A stretch of 64,000 nt of DNA from Daldinia sp. FL1419. Lineage: Eukaryota > Ascomycota > Sordariomycetes > Xylariales > Hypoxylaceae. This document shows, piece after piece, positions 32,954 through 42,723 of this stretch. Both the position numbers and the translations under genes were made by a program. The stretch is from NCBI GenBank assembly GCA_025201765.1, contig MU623417.1, positions 62,001 through 126,000 on the forward strand, given 5' to 3'. The notes beneath the pieces were generated by a model. It searched no databases. It was not told the origin of the DNA and worked only from the letters and a program-made list of their open reading frames with translations. Numbering within the stretch: position 1 is the first letter of the stretch; every line of letters begins with the position of its first letter.

Positions 32954-34962
32954 TTACTTGGTAACTAACTGTGAGTCCTCGCATTTATGTAAAATCTCTC
33001 CGATCGCCACATCAACTTGTTGGCTGGTCCACCTCGTCCTTGAATCAGGGCAAACCATTGCCTTCGCTAATAGGAGTGTGTCTTCGATAACTTCGGGCGG
33101 GTAGCCCTCGCTTTCTAAGTTTTGCTCCAGGCTCATCGGTACACAGCCCATCTGCAACCTCTGAAGCATATCCACTCGTTCCATGGCTGTAGTGCAGGGA
33201 CATGTCATCTCGATGAATACAACACCCAGGGCGAAAATGTCAATTTTCTCGTTGTCGATATCTTTCGATGATGGTGGGCGATAGTACGTAGTGCCCACGG
33301 GACGATCTGATGTTACTGGGCTATCCTCACTTGCGTATGGTAGAGGAAGTTCTCCCCGTGCAAGCTGAGTTACCAACCCAAAATCGCCAATACGCGGATT
33401 CAGCCATCGTGGAGGCAAATTTTCGGTCTTCGTTTGACAGGAATTGCACACAAGATTACAATACCCTTCTCGTGGTTCGGCGTCGGGTAACGATAAAAAG
33501 ATATTGCCCGGCTTAATATCCCGATGTATGAATCCTTTAGTATGGATATACCGTAGCCCCGCATGTATGGAATGAAGGAGCCTGAGACTAGGAACAAGAT
33601 GAAAGCAGTGCTTCATAGCGTTGCTTCCTCTGGGAGAATGAGATATATACTGAGCTAGCGTCATGGGGTACAGCGACATTTGTATGTATAAGGTATGCCC
33701 GACTGTGTCAAACATTTCCCTCTTTTCGCTGGTGTTTGCTAAGTGGCTTTTTCCCTCGGTGAATATATCGCTAGTATTTGATACGGAAGGACTTTCAACA
33801 ACACCATCGCTAGAATTATTAGAGGTAACTTGTTCGAACCAATTCTGTTTATTGATTGATTGGTCCTTATTGGCTTTGCTGTTGTCGCCAGCCGGCGTAT
33901 CTTCTGCGAAAATAACCCCGCCACTTAGTGATGGCTCCGACTCGCCTTCCTCGTCTTGAGAGAACGGCTGGTGATCCAATAACAGCTGTTGTCTTTGGCT
34001 GACATTGCCTAATACTGTGAGTTAGCGATCATCGTCGCGCGTCAAGCCGAAGCTTTCTTTGCATTACGAAACGAATATTTACTGTCAATGGAATAAATAA
34101 AATAGTCGGAGAAGGGTACGAGTAAAGACTTACTACGTGTGACTTCGACTGGCTGCGGTCGGTGAGGCTCCTCAAGCCAGGTAGCGTGGTATCGCACGAT
34201 ATTAGGGTGATCTAGCGTGGCTAAAGCTTGTACCTCGCGTAGGATATGTTGAAGCTCCTCAAGTCTTCCATCGCGGAACCTTTTCCCAAGTCTCGGGGAC
34301 AGCTGAATCTTCTTGATGGCATAAGTTCCTTGATCCAATGGGTTGAAACACCTGTACACTTTTCCAAAGCCACCCTTTCCTAAAAGAGCACCCTCTTGAA
34401 AAGAGGATCGATAGTGACTCCGTACTGGTGATGACCGAAGACTTAGTTTCAAGTCGTTAGCTGGATGTGGCACAATAGCGAGCTGAGATGCCCCGAGAAC
34501 TAAGTCGCGCATCGCATTAGGGAGGTGGGAGGTCGGCGCCTGAGATCTGGCAACCAGATTATCTAAGGCCGACAGGTATTGTCGCCGAGAATTTCTCACA
34601 GCATCAGATGCCGCAAAATCAGAAATCACCCCGCTTGATGATAGCGTCCGGCTTGCGTCTCCGAAAAGTTGTCGTGCGAGAGGCTGGATCTCTGGGGACT
34701 GCCTCGTATAGTTCCGTCCCGAGCCGTTGGCATTGAGATACTCGGCAGCACGAGTACGGATGTAATCTTCGAGTAAACTAGCGAGCATCATATTACGATG
34801 GTCCTCAATGCTTTCGATATTGCCCGAAGAATCATCTGAACTAGAGAGGGATATCGACCTGGTTCCGGTGGAAATACTAATACTTTGGGTGTGCCCTTCA
34901 TCTGTCTTGACGCTTGAGTTTGATGGGATCCCGTCCTGGGATGCTTGCTCTTCCAAGTCCAT
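32954..34962 (-). CDS. eIF2-alpha kinase, HRI-like (629 aa)
   Basis: This is a serine/threonine kinase of the eIF2-alpha kinase group, which lowers translation initiation under stress. Exons are 34134-34962 and 32954-34014, with a 119 bp intron. A Ser-rich N-terminus precedes the glycine loop LLGKGGFGKVYR at about residues 193-204 and the lysine in YAIKKI (about K217). A long Ser/Asn-rich insert at about 285-380 splits the N-lobe, as in this group. The C-lobe has YIQMSLYPMTLAQYI, the HRD motif (GFIHRDIKPGN, about 440) and DFG (about 487). The activation-segment end reads GTTYYRPP instead of the usual APE. An insert with CNLVCNSC lies between HRD and DFG. It resembles S. pombe Hri1/Hri2 more than GCN2: no HisRS-like domain is present. 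Confidence 0.88.
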
Positions 34963-36455
34963 AGTGAAAGGTCGAATAGCCCAACATTAATTAAAAGGGA
35001 TTGTCTATGCGTCAATGGTCGGGATGCAAGAAACGACGTTATATTGTACAAGAGGCGGCGGTCGTCCAGGGATGTCGAAAGGAAGAACGCGCGAAGGAAG
35101 TGATGATAAAAAAGATGGGTTTATCCATCCCAGAAATCTTAAATGATAGGCATTAGTTGCCCAAGTGGCTATCGCCCCTTTTCCTCCTCTTAGATAACTT
35201 CCTGACCGGTTATGCTATTATTATGTTCTAGTTATGAGCTTGCCGTGTCATTGAAGTTGCTATGTTGTGATGTGTTCTTTAAGACAATAAGTGCCACGCT
35301 GTTCCATCTCCTTCCAACTGTCTCCAGCTCAACGGTGGAAACAACCGAAAGCGCGGATCAGCAACACATGAATCAAGTAATTGTGGCTAAGAAATAAATA
35401 ATCTAAACTTGGCAGGATTCGTGACGAGGCATGATGAGTAAAGAAGATGAATGATGCACTTTTTGAACATCAAGTTTTTGAATGAAGATGGTTAAGTTAA
35501 GTTACAAGTTATCGTCCGTGCTAGAAAAAGATTCGACATCTTAGCGTTATATCGTGTTTTATGCAATATGCCGAGGTATATACTGCTTATCACTTCGCCT
35601 CTAAATTACTGTTTACATAACTATCTTATCAAAAAATTCATATATCGATATTAGGTACCCAAATTAGCGATTGTTAAAGTGCATAAGTTTATCTTGAATG
35701 TCAATATGCACGTACTACAAACAAACCCCTATTCGGCCTTTCCATATTATTTCAACGGGTACATATAAAGTCAACTACCTACGTAGACTCTATGTGGCCG
35801 TATAATTCGTGCTCTCAGTGTTACTATATCTTCCATTATCAAAACTACTAACTATACTATTCTACTAGGCATGTGCTAATTTATCCGTGTACTTAATTTC
35901 GATGGCTTAGGCAGTGGACAAGACGATATTCGCAACTAGCTCTCTTTTCACGACGGAAAATTGAGAGATAGCTAAGGTAATTAATTTCTTTCTTGCCTCT
36001 CATCTGAGCTGGAGGTTTTCTCGAACAGTATCCGAAGTAATTCATTAATGGAAAACTCATATTAAATTCACTTATGTTAAATGATTTCATCGCTTATAAG
36101 TATTATTACTCTCCTCGACGTCTCCTTGTCCACCCAGTAGATGTAGGCTTTATAATATCGATTGGCCTTCGTCGAGTACTTATCACATGAAAAGTAGGTA
36201 CCCTTTGGTATTTATGTAATGATATAACATGCCATCATATATTGTGTCGCCGGAACACAATGTGCATATAGCTGGCGGCGTTGTTCAGCCTTCTTACTGC
36301 TAATGTACATAAATACCTCTCACTCTCTGGGGAGTGTTCCCTTCCACTCCAGCTATTAGCCCTGAAATATATGAGAGCCTACGCCAAGGCTGTGCGGGAA
36401 TTTTCCGAGTCACTTCTGATCATATATTTCGACTACATAGCGCTCCTTGACTTGT
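34963..36455. other. Intergenic region
   Basis: A 1.5 kb AT-rich gap: upstream flank of the kinase gene and 3' flank of the E2/F-box gene. I see no coding potential or notable repeat in it. Confidence 0.4.
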
Positions 36456-38456
36456 TCACCTACCCGTTCGGTTCTGACGATTTCGTTGGGTGTTGTTCCT
36501 CGGGAAGAAACTCCGCAACCACCTGGTAGCATCTAGGTCGCGATTCGCCCTCAACCATTTAGCATCTTCATCCGTTAGTAGTATATCGGGATCCTTCTTG
36601 AATCGTAATAGAAGCCCATAATTCCCCGGTATCCCCCACGTAGAATATCCTTTTTCTACGCTAGACAGGACAGTCTTTCGTAGCTCGCGAGTGAATGTTT
36701 GGGCATCTGGTATATGGCGGATTCCCATCTCTCTGAGAAAGGCTGGGAAATCATTAATAGTGTGTAGGCGCCGAACTGTTTCTGCCAGCTCCTTGGCTGC
36801 ATTCTGGGGGGGAGCGCCGTGCCGGCTAAATAGTTCATCGCGAACTTGGCTTAGCGGCTTCGTATGGAAAGGTCGTGCGGTACGTCGGAATAGCTCCGAG
36901 AACATTAGAAGCCGGTAAGAGGTACGAGAGCCGCGGAATGTCTGATCTAGCCGGTAAGCCGATACTGGGTTCCGCTCCAAGTACGAAAGTTCGGGCATGT
37001 TGGCACCTTTCTCGTCGAACAGCCAGACCACATTTCTTGTGATTGCTTCAATGATGATAGCTTTAATAAGCCTTTCGGTGACCTCGACGTCAGATATTAA
37101 CAAGGCGATGAGAAGATGTCCCAGATTAGGACAATCCGCCTTGGATCGCTTTCCATTCATGAAATTCTGCAGGAGAGAATTCGCCTGCTTGACTAGGGCT
37201 GGGTTGTCGACAGCAAGGCATACTAGTAAGTGGAATAGATGGAAGTATGAATCAATAGCCTTTTCTGACGCATGTCGGAGGTTAGTCTTGGGAGAAAAGT
37301 GATTAGTGACAGATTCCGTCACTTGGTTGAGTCGAACAACGACGTCGTTCATAAATGTAAACACAACCTGGGCTTCGGAAAATGGCCCTGGGTTCTTTAT
37401 CTTGTGTACCATTGCGTTCAACGAGATTGGAACAAATCCCCTAACCCGGTGCCAATGCCCTGGAGAGATTGGCAGAGGAAGCCAGTGGTCAAATTGGATA
37501 TTGTTGACTGAGCTACGGATACCCCAACCCCTGAAAGCCTCCCGAGAAAGGAGGTCAAATTCCGAAGCGATTTGGCCTTTATTTATCGACACACCCACGC
37601 CGAGATTTACGGACTGATAATTTCGTTTAAGGCAAAAGCATTGAAGCTCACGCTGCCTTATAACATCAAACCCCTTAATAATGTCACTAATTCTGGGCCA
37701 GGCGGCGGCGAAGCTTGTCATGTGCTCGAAGTCTAGTTGCTCGAGTATAAGTAGGATAAGCTCGTTTGGTAGACGATTGATTTCGCATCTGGCAACCTTT
37801 TTGGGTATTGAGTTTTGTATAATGACGTTAACATCCGGGGTATCCTCTTGATGTCGCTCTCCCGTGCTATGAATCGTCGGCCATTGGCTCGGGTTGCTTT
37901 TTACACGTGCATCGTATGCGGCACCATATGATTGTAGTTCATTCTTAATGAGCTGAAATGGTCGTTGTTCGGCATGACCGAACTCGCAGTATTTGCATCG
38001 GAATGAGTCGTATAAATTCTTGTCTATAGCCCTGTATTCGTCCAGTCGCCGTTTTGAGCCACCATGTTCTTGCTCGACAGTGTCACTAGAGAAAAAGCTC
38101 AATAGTTGGATAGCGATGCCCTTAAGAGTATACGCAGGCGTATGCTCAACGCCGCGGCGCAGAATGGTTGCGCATATGAAATCATTATAGACGTTAGGAT
38201 GTTTAACGTCCGAATCCATCCTGACTTGTGGGGGGTCTGTCGGGTATGCCGTGGGAAAGTACATGGTGAGGTGTAAGGGTTTATAGTTAGAAGGGGTAAG
38301 GATTAAGCATGCTTCTGTAAGGCCGTCCCCGATCATATGAAAGGCGATATTAGGATACGGCTTTTCCATGAGTTCCTTAATGTCCATCAGAAGTCTCTGT
38401 TGCCGAAGAGAATCACCAACACTCGGCTGGGACCCGATGATGTGCTGGTCGGACAT
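36456..38456 (-). CDS. E2 (UBC) fold joined to an F-box, single protein (666 aa)
   Basis: One uninterrupted frame encodes an N-terminal ubiquitin-conjugating (UBC) fold and a central F-box. The UBC part is about residues 17-125: it has PLHLTMYFPTAYPTDPP (the E2 P-x-x-P-P turn), the HPN motif at 86-88, and a cysteine at 95 in ICATIL, where E2 enzymes carry the catalytic Cys. A CKYC pair (C154, C157) follows. The F-box is about 226-265 (INRLPNELILLILEQLDFEHM). The remaining 400 residues, with KNPGPFSEAQVVFTFMNDVV and AVDNPALVKQANSLLQNFM, match no domain I know and may bind substrate. Family knowledge says E2 and F-box are normally on separate subunits. The start is the only suitable ATG. No intron is seen. 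Confidence 0.85.
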   Translation of the reverse strand: MSDQHIIGSQPSVGDSLRQQRLLMDIKELMEKPYPNIAFHMIGDGLTEACLILTPSNYKPLHLTMYFPTAYPTDPPQVRMDSDVKHPNVYNDFICATILRRGVEHTPAYTLKGIAIQLLSFFSSDTVEQEHGGSKRRLDEYRAIDKNLYDSFRCKYCEFGHAEQRPFQLIKNELQSYGAAYDARVKSNPSQWPTIHSTGERHQEDTPDVNVIIQNSIPKKVARCEINRLPNELILLILEQLDFEHMTSFAAAWPRISDIIKGFDVIRQRELQCFCLKRNYQSVNLGVGVSINKGQIASEFDLLSREAFRGWGIRSSVNNIQFDHWLPLPISPGHWHRVRGFVPISLNAMVHKIKNPGPFSEAQVVFTFMNDVVVRLNQVTESVTNHFSPKTNLRHASEKAIDSYFHLFHLLVCLAVDNPALVKQANSLLQNFMNGKRSKADCPNLGHLLIALLISDVEVTERLIKAIIIEAITRNVVWLFDEKGANMPELSYLERNPVSAYRLDQTFRGSRTSYRLLMFSELFRRTARPFHTKPLSQVRDELFSRHGAPPQNAAKELAETVRRLHTINDFPAFLREMGIRHIPDAQTFTRELRKTVLSSVEKGYSTWGIPGNYGLLLRFKKDPDILLTDEDAKWLRANRDLDATRWLRSFFPRNNTQRNRQNRTGR

Positions 38457-39401
38457 ATCGAATAGTTTCGTAGGGGTAGTTCTGTTGGGATGGGCTATGA
38501 ATAGAACGATGCCCCTAGGTAACGATAGACGCTACTCCTAGGATAAGAACAATATTAAAAGCACACTCGATGCGTTGAACCGCGTCCCGAATGGCTGCCC
38601 TTGTGTTCCGTCGGAGTATATCGACTACCTTCGGGCTCAGTGGATGCTAGGTAGATTGACACTGGTGGTTGAAGATACAAGAACGAAGAGCAATGGGAGG
38701 ATGATGGCGTGGATTGTCTAGATATTTATCATTGCCTACGGTAGAAATATATCGTGGGCGATGCCTGAGGCAGGCGGAGTAGAATGTAGAATAGTCCAGC
38801 AGTGACCAGGGGATAAACTAATACGGTGACTATATTGATACTTACCTAGGCACCTACCTGTGCAAGTAACAAACCGAACAATAACAAATAAAGAAACTCT
38901 TGGGCGTGAATAATCATATTCAAGTAGAGTGATGGTACTGTTCGGCCGTTGACTCATTACGGTCATGAAAATGTATGATAGTGAATGGATAATGGAGGAT
39001 CGACGCCCCTATTTTTACCATTTTCGTCTCGCCGGGATCCGTATACAGTACGGTCGTGGCGGTGCAATCTTTGGTCAATTGCTTGCTCGTTAGCATTGAT
39101 TGCCTGACACGTTTGGCATTTGTTTTTCCAATACCTTAAAAAGATATGTAAAAGATATGTATTGTTTTTTATTTGCTTTTCGTCCGAGTTGATCTCAATA
39201 GGTTAAGGTACCTGGCATATTATTCGTTTCTTTATTTCGGTATCTGGGGTACCTAGCGATGTCACCTAAGGTTAGTACCCCAGCTTTGAGTAGTTACTTG
39301 TACATACCTACTAGCATTGTACAGCGGGTTGGCTAAGGCACAATGCACCTATAATGCCTGCTAAAAATTACGATCTATGCCCTACTGTAAGAGTAAAAAA
39401 T
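38457..39401. other. Intergenic region
   Basis: A 945 bp gap holding the upstream flank of the E2/F-box gene and the 3' flank of the bZIP gene. An AAGATATGTA direct repeat occurs near 39140-39160. No gene is seen. Confidence 0.4.
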
Positions 39402-40532
39402 CTAATGAATCCAGTCTAAAAACATCGCATCGACCAAGTCAACATTCCACCTGGGACCATCCCCAAAGCAAATACAATTCTCTGCAAGCTTACATTTCAC
39501 TACCTGGAGTGATTCCCGCAAGCAAATATCGCCTTCTCCTCTCGCGGCAATCTCTAAAAGTTCAAACGAGTCCTCTCCCATCATACCTTTGACGCGTTGT
39601 TCAATTCCTAACGCAGATAACCATCGATTTGGGTCCATTCCCCGAGAATGATAATCCGCATCAATTCGTTCACGTATTATACTTGGTAAGTCTGGTTCCG
39701 CAGCTGACGCATGTTGAGCACTTATGGAGCCGGTCTGCTTGTATTCCTGCCTCGCCTCGGCCATCGCGTAGATGTACGCGATCGTCCAGTTTGTCGTCGC
39801 CTTTGAATGGTCAAGTGCCCTCCGAATTAGAGCAGTGGTCTCTGTGTGATTACGAGTACATTTCTTCCGGGTGTGATCCATTATAGACCAAAAGAGAATT
39901 CCGGCAAAAGTTCTGGACCCCGGGCCAAGATACGGTATAATATCGTCGGGTGGTATGCAAACTCGCATATAATGTTGATGATCCAACCATATACCGCATC
40001 TGAGTCTTTCCGGGGAAGATAACGATGCGCTTTTACCAAAGCCCAAGTTTTCCTGGTGATTATCTTTTCGGATAATATCTCTCGACGTTGCTTCAATGAT
40101 TATGTCTTCTTCTCCATTAACGACGCACGTGGGAATTCCATTGCTTCCGTCTACATTTTCGAGTCTAGGTTGAACGGCATCATTACGTGTAGGCTTTTTC
40201 GCGTCAATACCTGCAGCCTCTGCTAAGTCGAATATTGTATTAAGCAATTCTGGATGCTCATCACCACGTGTGATGTTAACTAAATCTTGAATTGCGCTCT
40301 TAAGCCGAATGTTTTGATTTCGTATATGTTGGTTGGTCTCAGCTTGACGTTTTCGAAAGCTAGCCTGAGACCGCCGACCCCTTTCACGCCGACGCTACGG
40401 CCGGGTTAGAATAGCACGAATGGCTAGGGGATTAAGTGTGCCTACTTGAAGGGAATCTTCGCCTGTTGCCGCCTCGACCTGATGGGGATCAGAAGGATCA
40501 GAAGAAACGTTTGGCATTTTCTTGATTCTCAT
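39402..40532 (-). CDS. bZIP transcription factor with DUF3425-type C-terminus (359 aa)
   Basis: This is a nuclear DNA-binding regulator. Exons are 40446-40532 and 39402-40394, joined by a 51 bp intron (GTAGGC donor, TTCTAACC branch, TAG acceptor). The intron removes an in-frame TAG directly before the basic region. The basic region is at about residues 30-47 (RRRERGRRSQASFRKRQ), of the fungal RGR-x-SQ-x-x-FRKRQ type. It continues into a short zipper-like helix (HIRNQNIRLKSAIQDLV). The C-terminal domain (about 105-359) has the layout of DUF3425 proteins: DHTRKKCTRNHTETT, and ENCICFGDGPRWNVDLVDAMF at the end. The first ATG is 40532; 40517 is an equally possible start. It is transcribed divergently from the NmrA-like gene. 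Confidence 0.85.
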
Positions 40533-41008
40533 GAGATGATAAAAAATTAGTCCGATGGTTATGTGATATTTACATGACAAGTTGGCGTCTCCGAACCATT
40601 ACCCGGAAATGTCGGGCCAAGAATTACGGATCTAGTTGGAAGAGGATTACGTTGGCGGCTTGGCGCGGTGTGATTTCACCCGATCACGTAACCGATGGTG
40701 ACTGAAGAACCGGAGATTCATGGTTTCAAGTATCCCGACGGTTATGTGATCTAACGGAGCGTATTGTCGGAATTATTAAGCTATTTTGGCATTACGGCCT
40801 CTTCAAAAGGTGGCCCTTAGACGCGATAAATTTGTATATAAGATGGAGTTTGGACGACACCTACCTCGTAGGAAGATGCCCGATGTTTATTAGGTACCTG
40901 GCAAGAACTCAACAAGGCGGTACTCAAGTCCAAGTCGACCAAACGAGGTAATTGTCCGAGACTCAAACAATTATTATTGGAATTATAAGCGCCAAATTAT
41001 AGACGACC
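40533..41008. promoter_or_regulatory. Shared bidirectional promoter, bZIP / NmrA-like pair
   Basis: The two divergent start codons are 476 bp apart. The interval contains a 15-bp direct repeat with one mismatch, CGAYGGTTATGTGAT, at 40553-40567 and 40736-40750. It also has an ACGT-core site TCACGTAA at 40684-40691, the type of core fungal bZIP proteins bind. Function is inferred. Confidence 0.55.
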
Positions 41009-42372
41009 ATGGTCAAGATTGTAATCGCTGCGGCTTCAAGCGGTAGGTGGCTGATATTATAGTATCACGGCGTGTCCCGAAGTCTGGGCTCGGTTCCAAA
41101 CTGATTTGGTGGATTCAGCCCTGGCTAGAGAAGTCATCGATGCACTTGTTGCAACCGGAAAACATGAAATCATAGCGCTGGTTCGGAAGGTAATAATTTA
41201 ATAAACATCCCTCCATCACCTATCTTTTCACTTCAAGCTCCAGAGTTTCTCTGACACCACATCTTTTATTAGAGTCCTGAACAATTCCCACCTCTTCTAA
41301 ATGTCAAATGGGTGCAGACAACTTATGAGGATAAGGCGGAACTCGTTCGCTTGTTTAAAGGCGTAGAAACCGTCATCTGCTTCCTAGCTGTCCATCTCGA
41401 TATAGACAATGCAGTTCAGAAGCGGCTGATCGATGCTTCAATTGAAGCCGGTGTTAGACGATATGCTCCATCAGAATGGGGAACGTGAGTAAAGTTCTTC
41501 GTGTTTCATATTATGGAAAGAATAGATCAAATGACCCTTGACTACCTACTCAAAGAACTGAATGACATCACGTATATACTAACAATATAAAAGGGGAGTG
41601 AAGTTAGAATCTTCTCTCGATGCCATTTCGTGGTATGCCGGGAAGGTAGAGATCGGCCACTACTTGGAGAAGCTTAACAGAGAGGGAAAAGTACTGTCTC
41701 CTCTCATAATATCATCACGCGAGTGATCGCCACTGACAATTTCGGCAGGTTATCGAGTACAGTCGATTCCAAGTTGGCACATTTACCAACTACCTCGGCC
41801 ATCCTCATAAAACAACCAACCACGTCCATACGGTTCCATTCCTGTTTGATTTCGAAAACCAATATGCCGTTGCTGTCGAGGGCTCCCTCGACGATGTCAT
41901 AGTATGGACAACGGTTCAGGACATCGCAGGAATAGTTTGCCGTGCTGTGGAATACGAGGGAGAATGGCCAGCTATCGGTGGTATTTCCGGTACCAGGGCC
42001 ACTATTCGCGAGTTACTTCGACTAGGTGAAGTTATCGGTATGTATCCATAAATACCCCCCAAGTAGCATCACAGCAGATGTTTATACGAAATTTACTGAT
42101 AATCTTTTGTAGGAAAACCTCTAAAAGTAGAATGGCTTAAAAAGGCAGATCTCGAAGCGGAAATAAGAAAAGTCGGTGACATTTCGCTTCCAGATCTTCG
42201 CGCCGCCACGCCTGAGCAGGTCAACGCATTTTTGCAAGCGGCACCCGCGAGGATCTTGATTGGCATTAGTCGTGGCGCATATGACATTACGGATGAATGG
42301 AATAGGATCTTCCCGGACTATAAGTTCACGCAACTCGAAGAGTTTCTCAAGAGCGTGTGGGGTAGTAAATAG
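41009..42372 (+). CDS. NmrA-like / isoflavone-reductase-like protein (320 aa)
   Basis: This is an atypical SDR of the NmrA-like family: an NAD(P)-binding protein acting as a reductase or redox sensor. Six exons read 41009-41042, 41119-41189, 41273-41484, 41594-41690, 41749-42037 and 42113-42372, all in phase. The N-terminus MVKIVIAAASSALAREVIDAL replaces the usual glycine-rich loop with Ala and Ser, so cofactor binding may be weakened, or the first splice may differ. Family marks are GKHEIIALVRK, VETVICFL, RRYAPSEWGT, a YAGKVEIGHYL helix with Lys, and the C-terminal EEFLKSVWG. It shares a promoter with the bZIP gene, which suggests linked control. Confidence 0.85.
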
Positions 42373-42723
42373 GGGGTACCTACATCCTTACAAATAGTAT
42401 GAGCAGTTATATCGTATATGAAGACATCAAATCGTAATTCACTCAAAAACTATCTACATAGCATTCGAGAAATCATTTGATGTGATAGGTAGGTACCCAC
42501 CTAAGCATATCAAAACATTAGATGCGTGACGTCGAGGCTGCTATTAAAACATAGCAGGAAAGGGACTTTTCTATTCCTATCGGGAAGAAAGTGTGGATGT
42601 GTGCGTGTTCAAGTACCATATTCACATATCACCCTCATATACCGTTCAATTGGATACTGTCCTGCCCTATTAATGACTTGGAGAAGGATATGAAAGCCAG
42701 GAAATCCCTCCAAGAGTGCGCGC
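42373..42723. other. Intergenic gap
   Basis: 3' flank of the NmrA-like gene, with a TAGGTAGGTACCCACC motif near 42487-42501. The original 5' end of the HET pseudogene may lie at its right edge. Confidence 0.4.

Noticed and set aside
40395..40397. In-frame TAG before the bZIP basic region, suggesting a broken gene
   Set aside because: It is the acceptor end of a 51 bp intron with a good donor and a TTCTAACC branch site; splicing gives a continuous bZIP protein.
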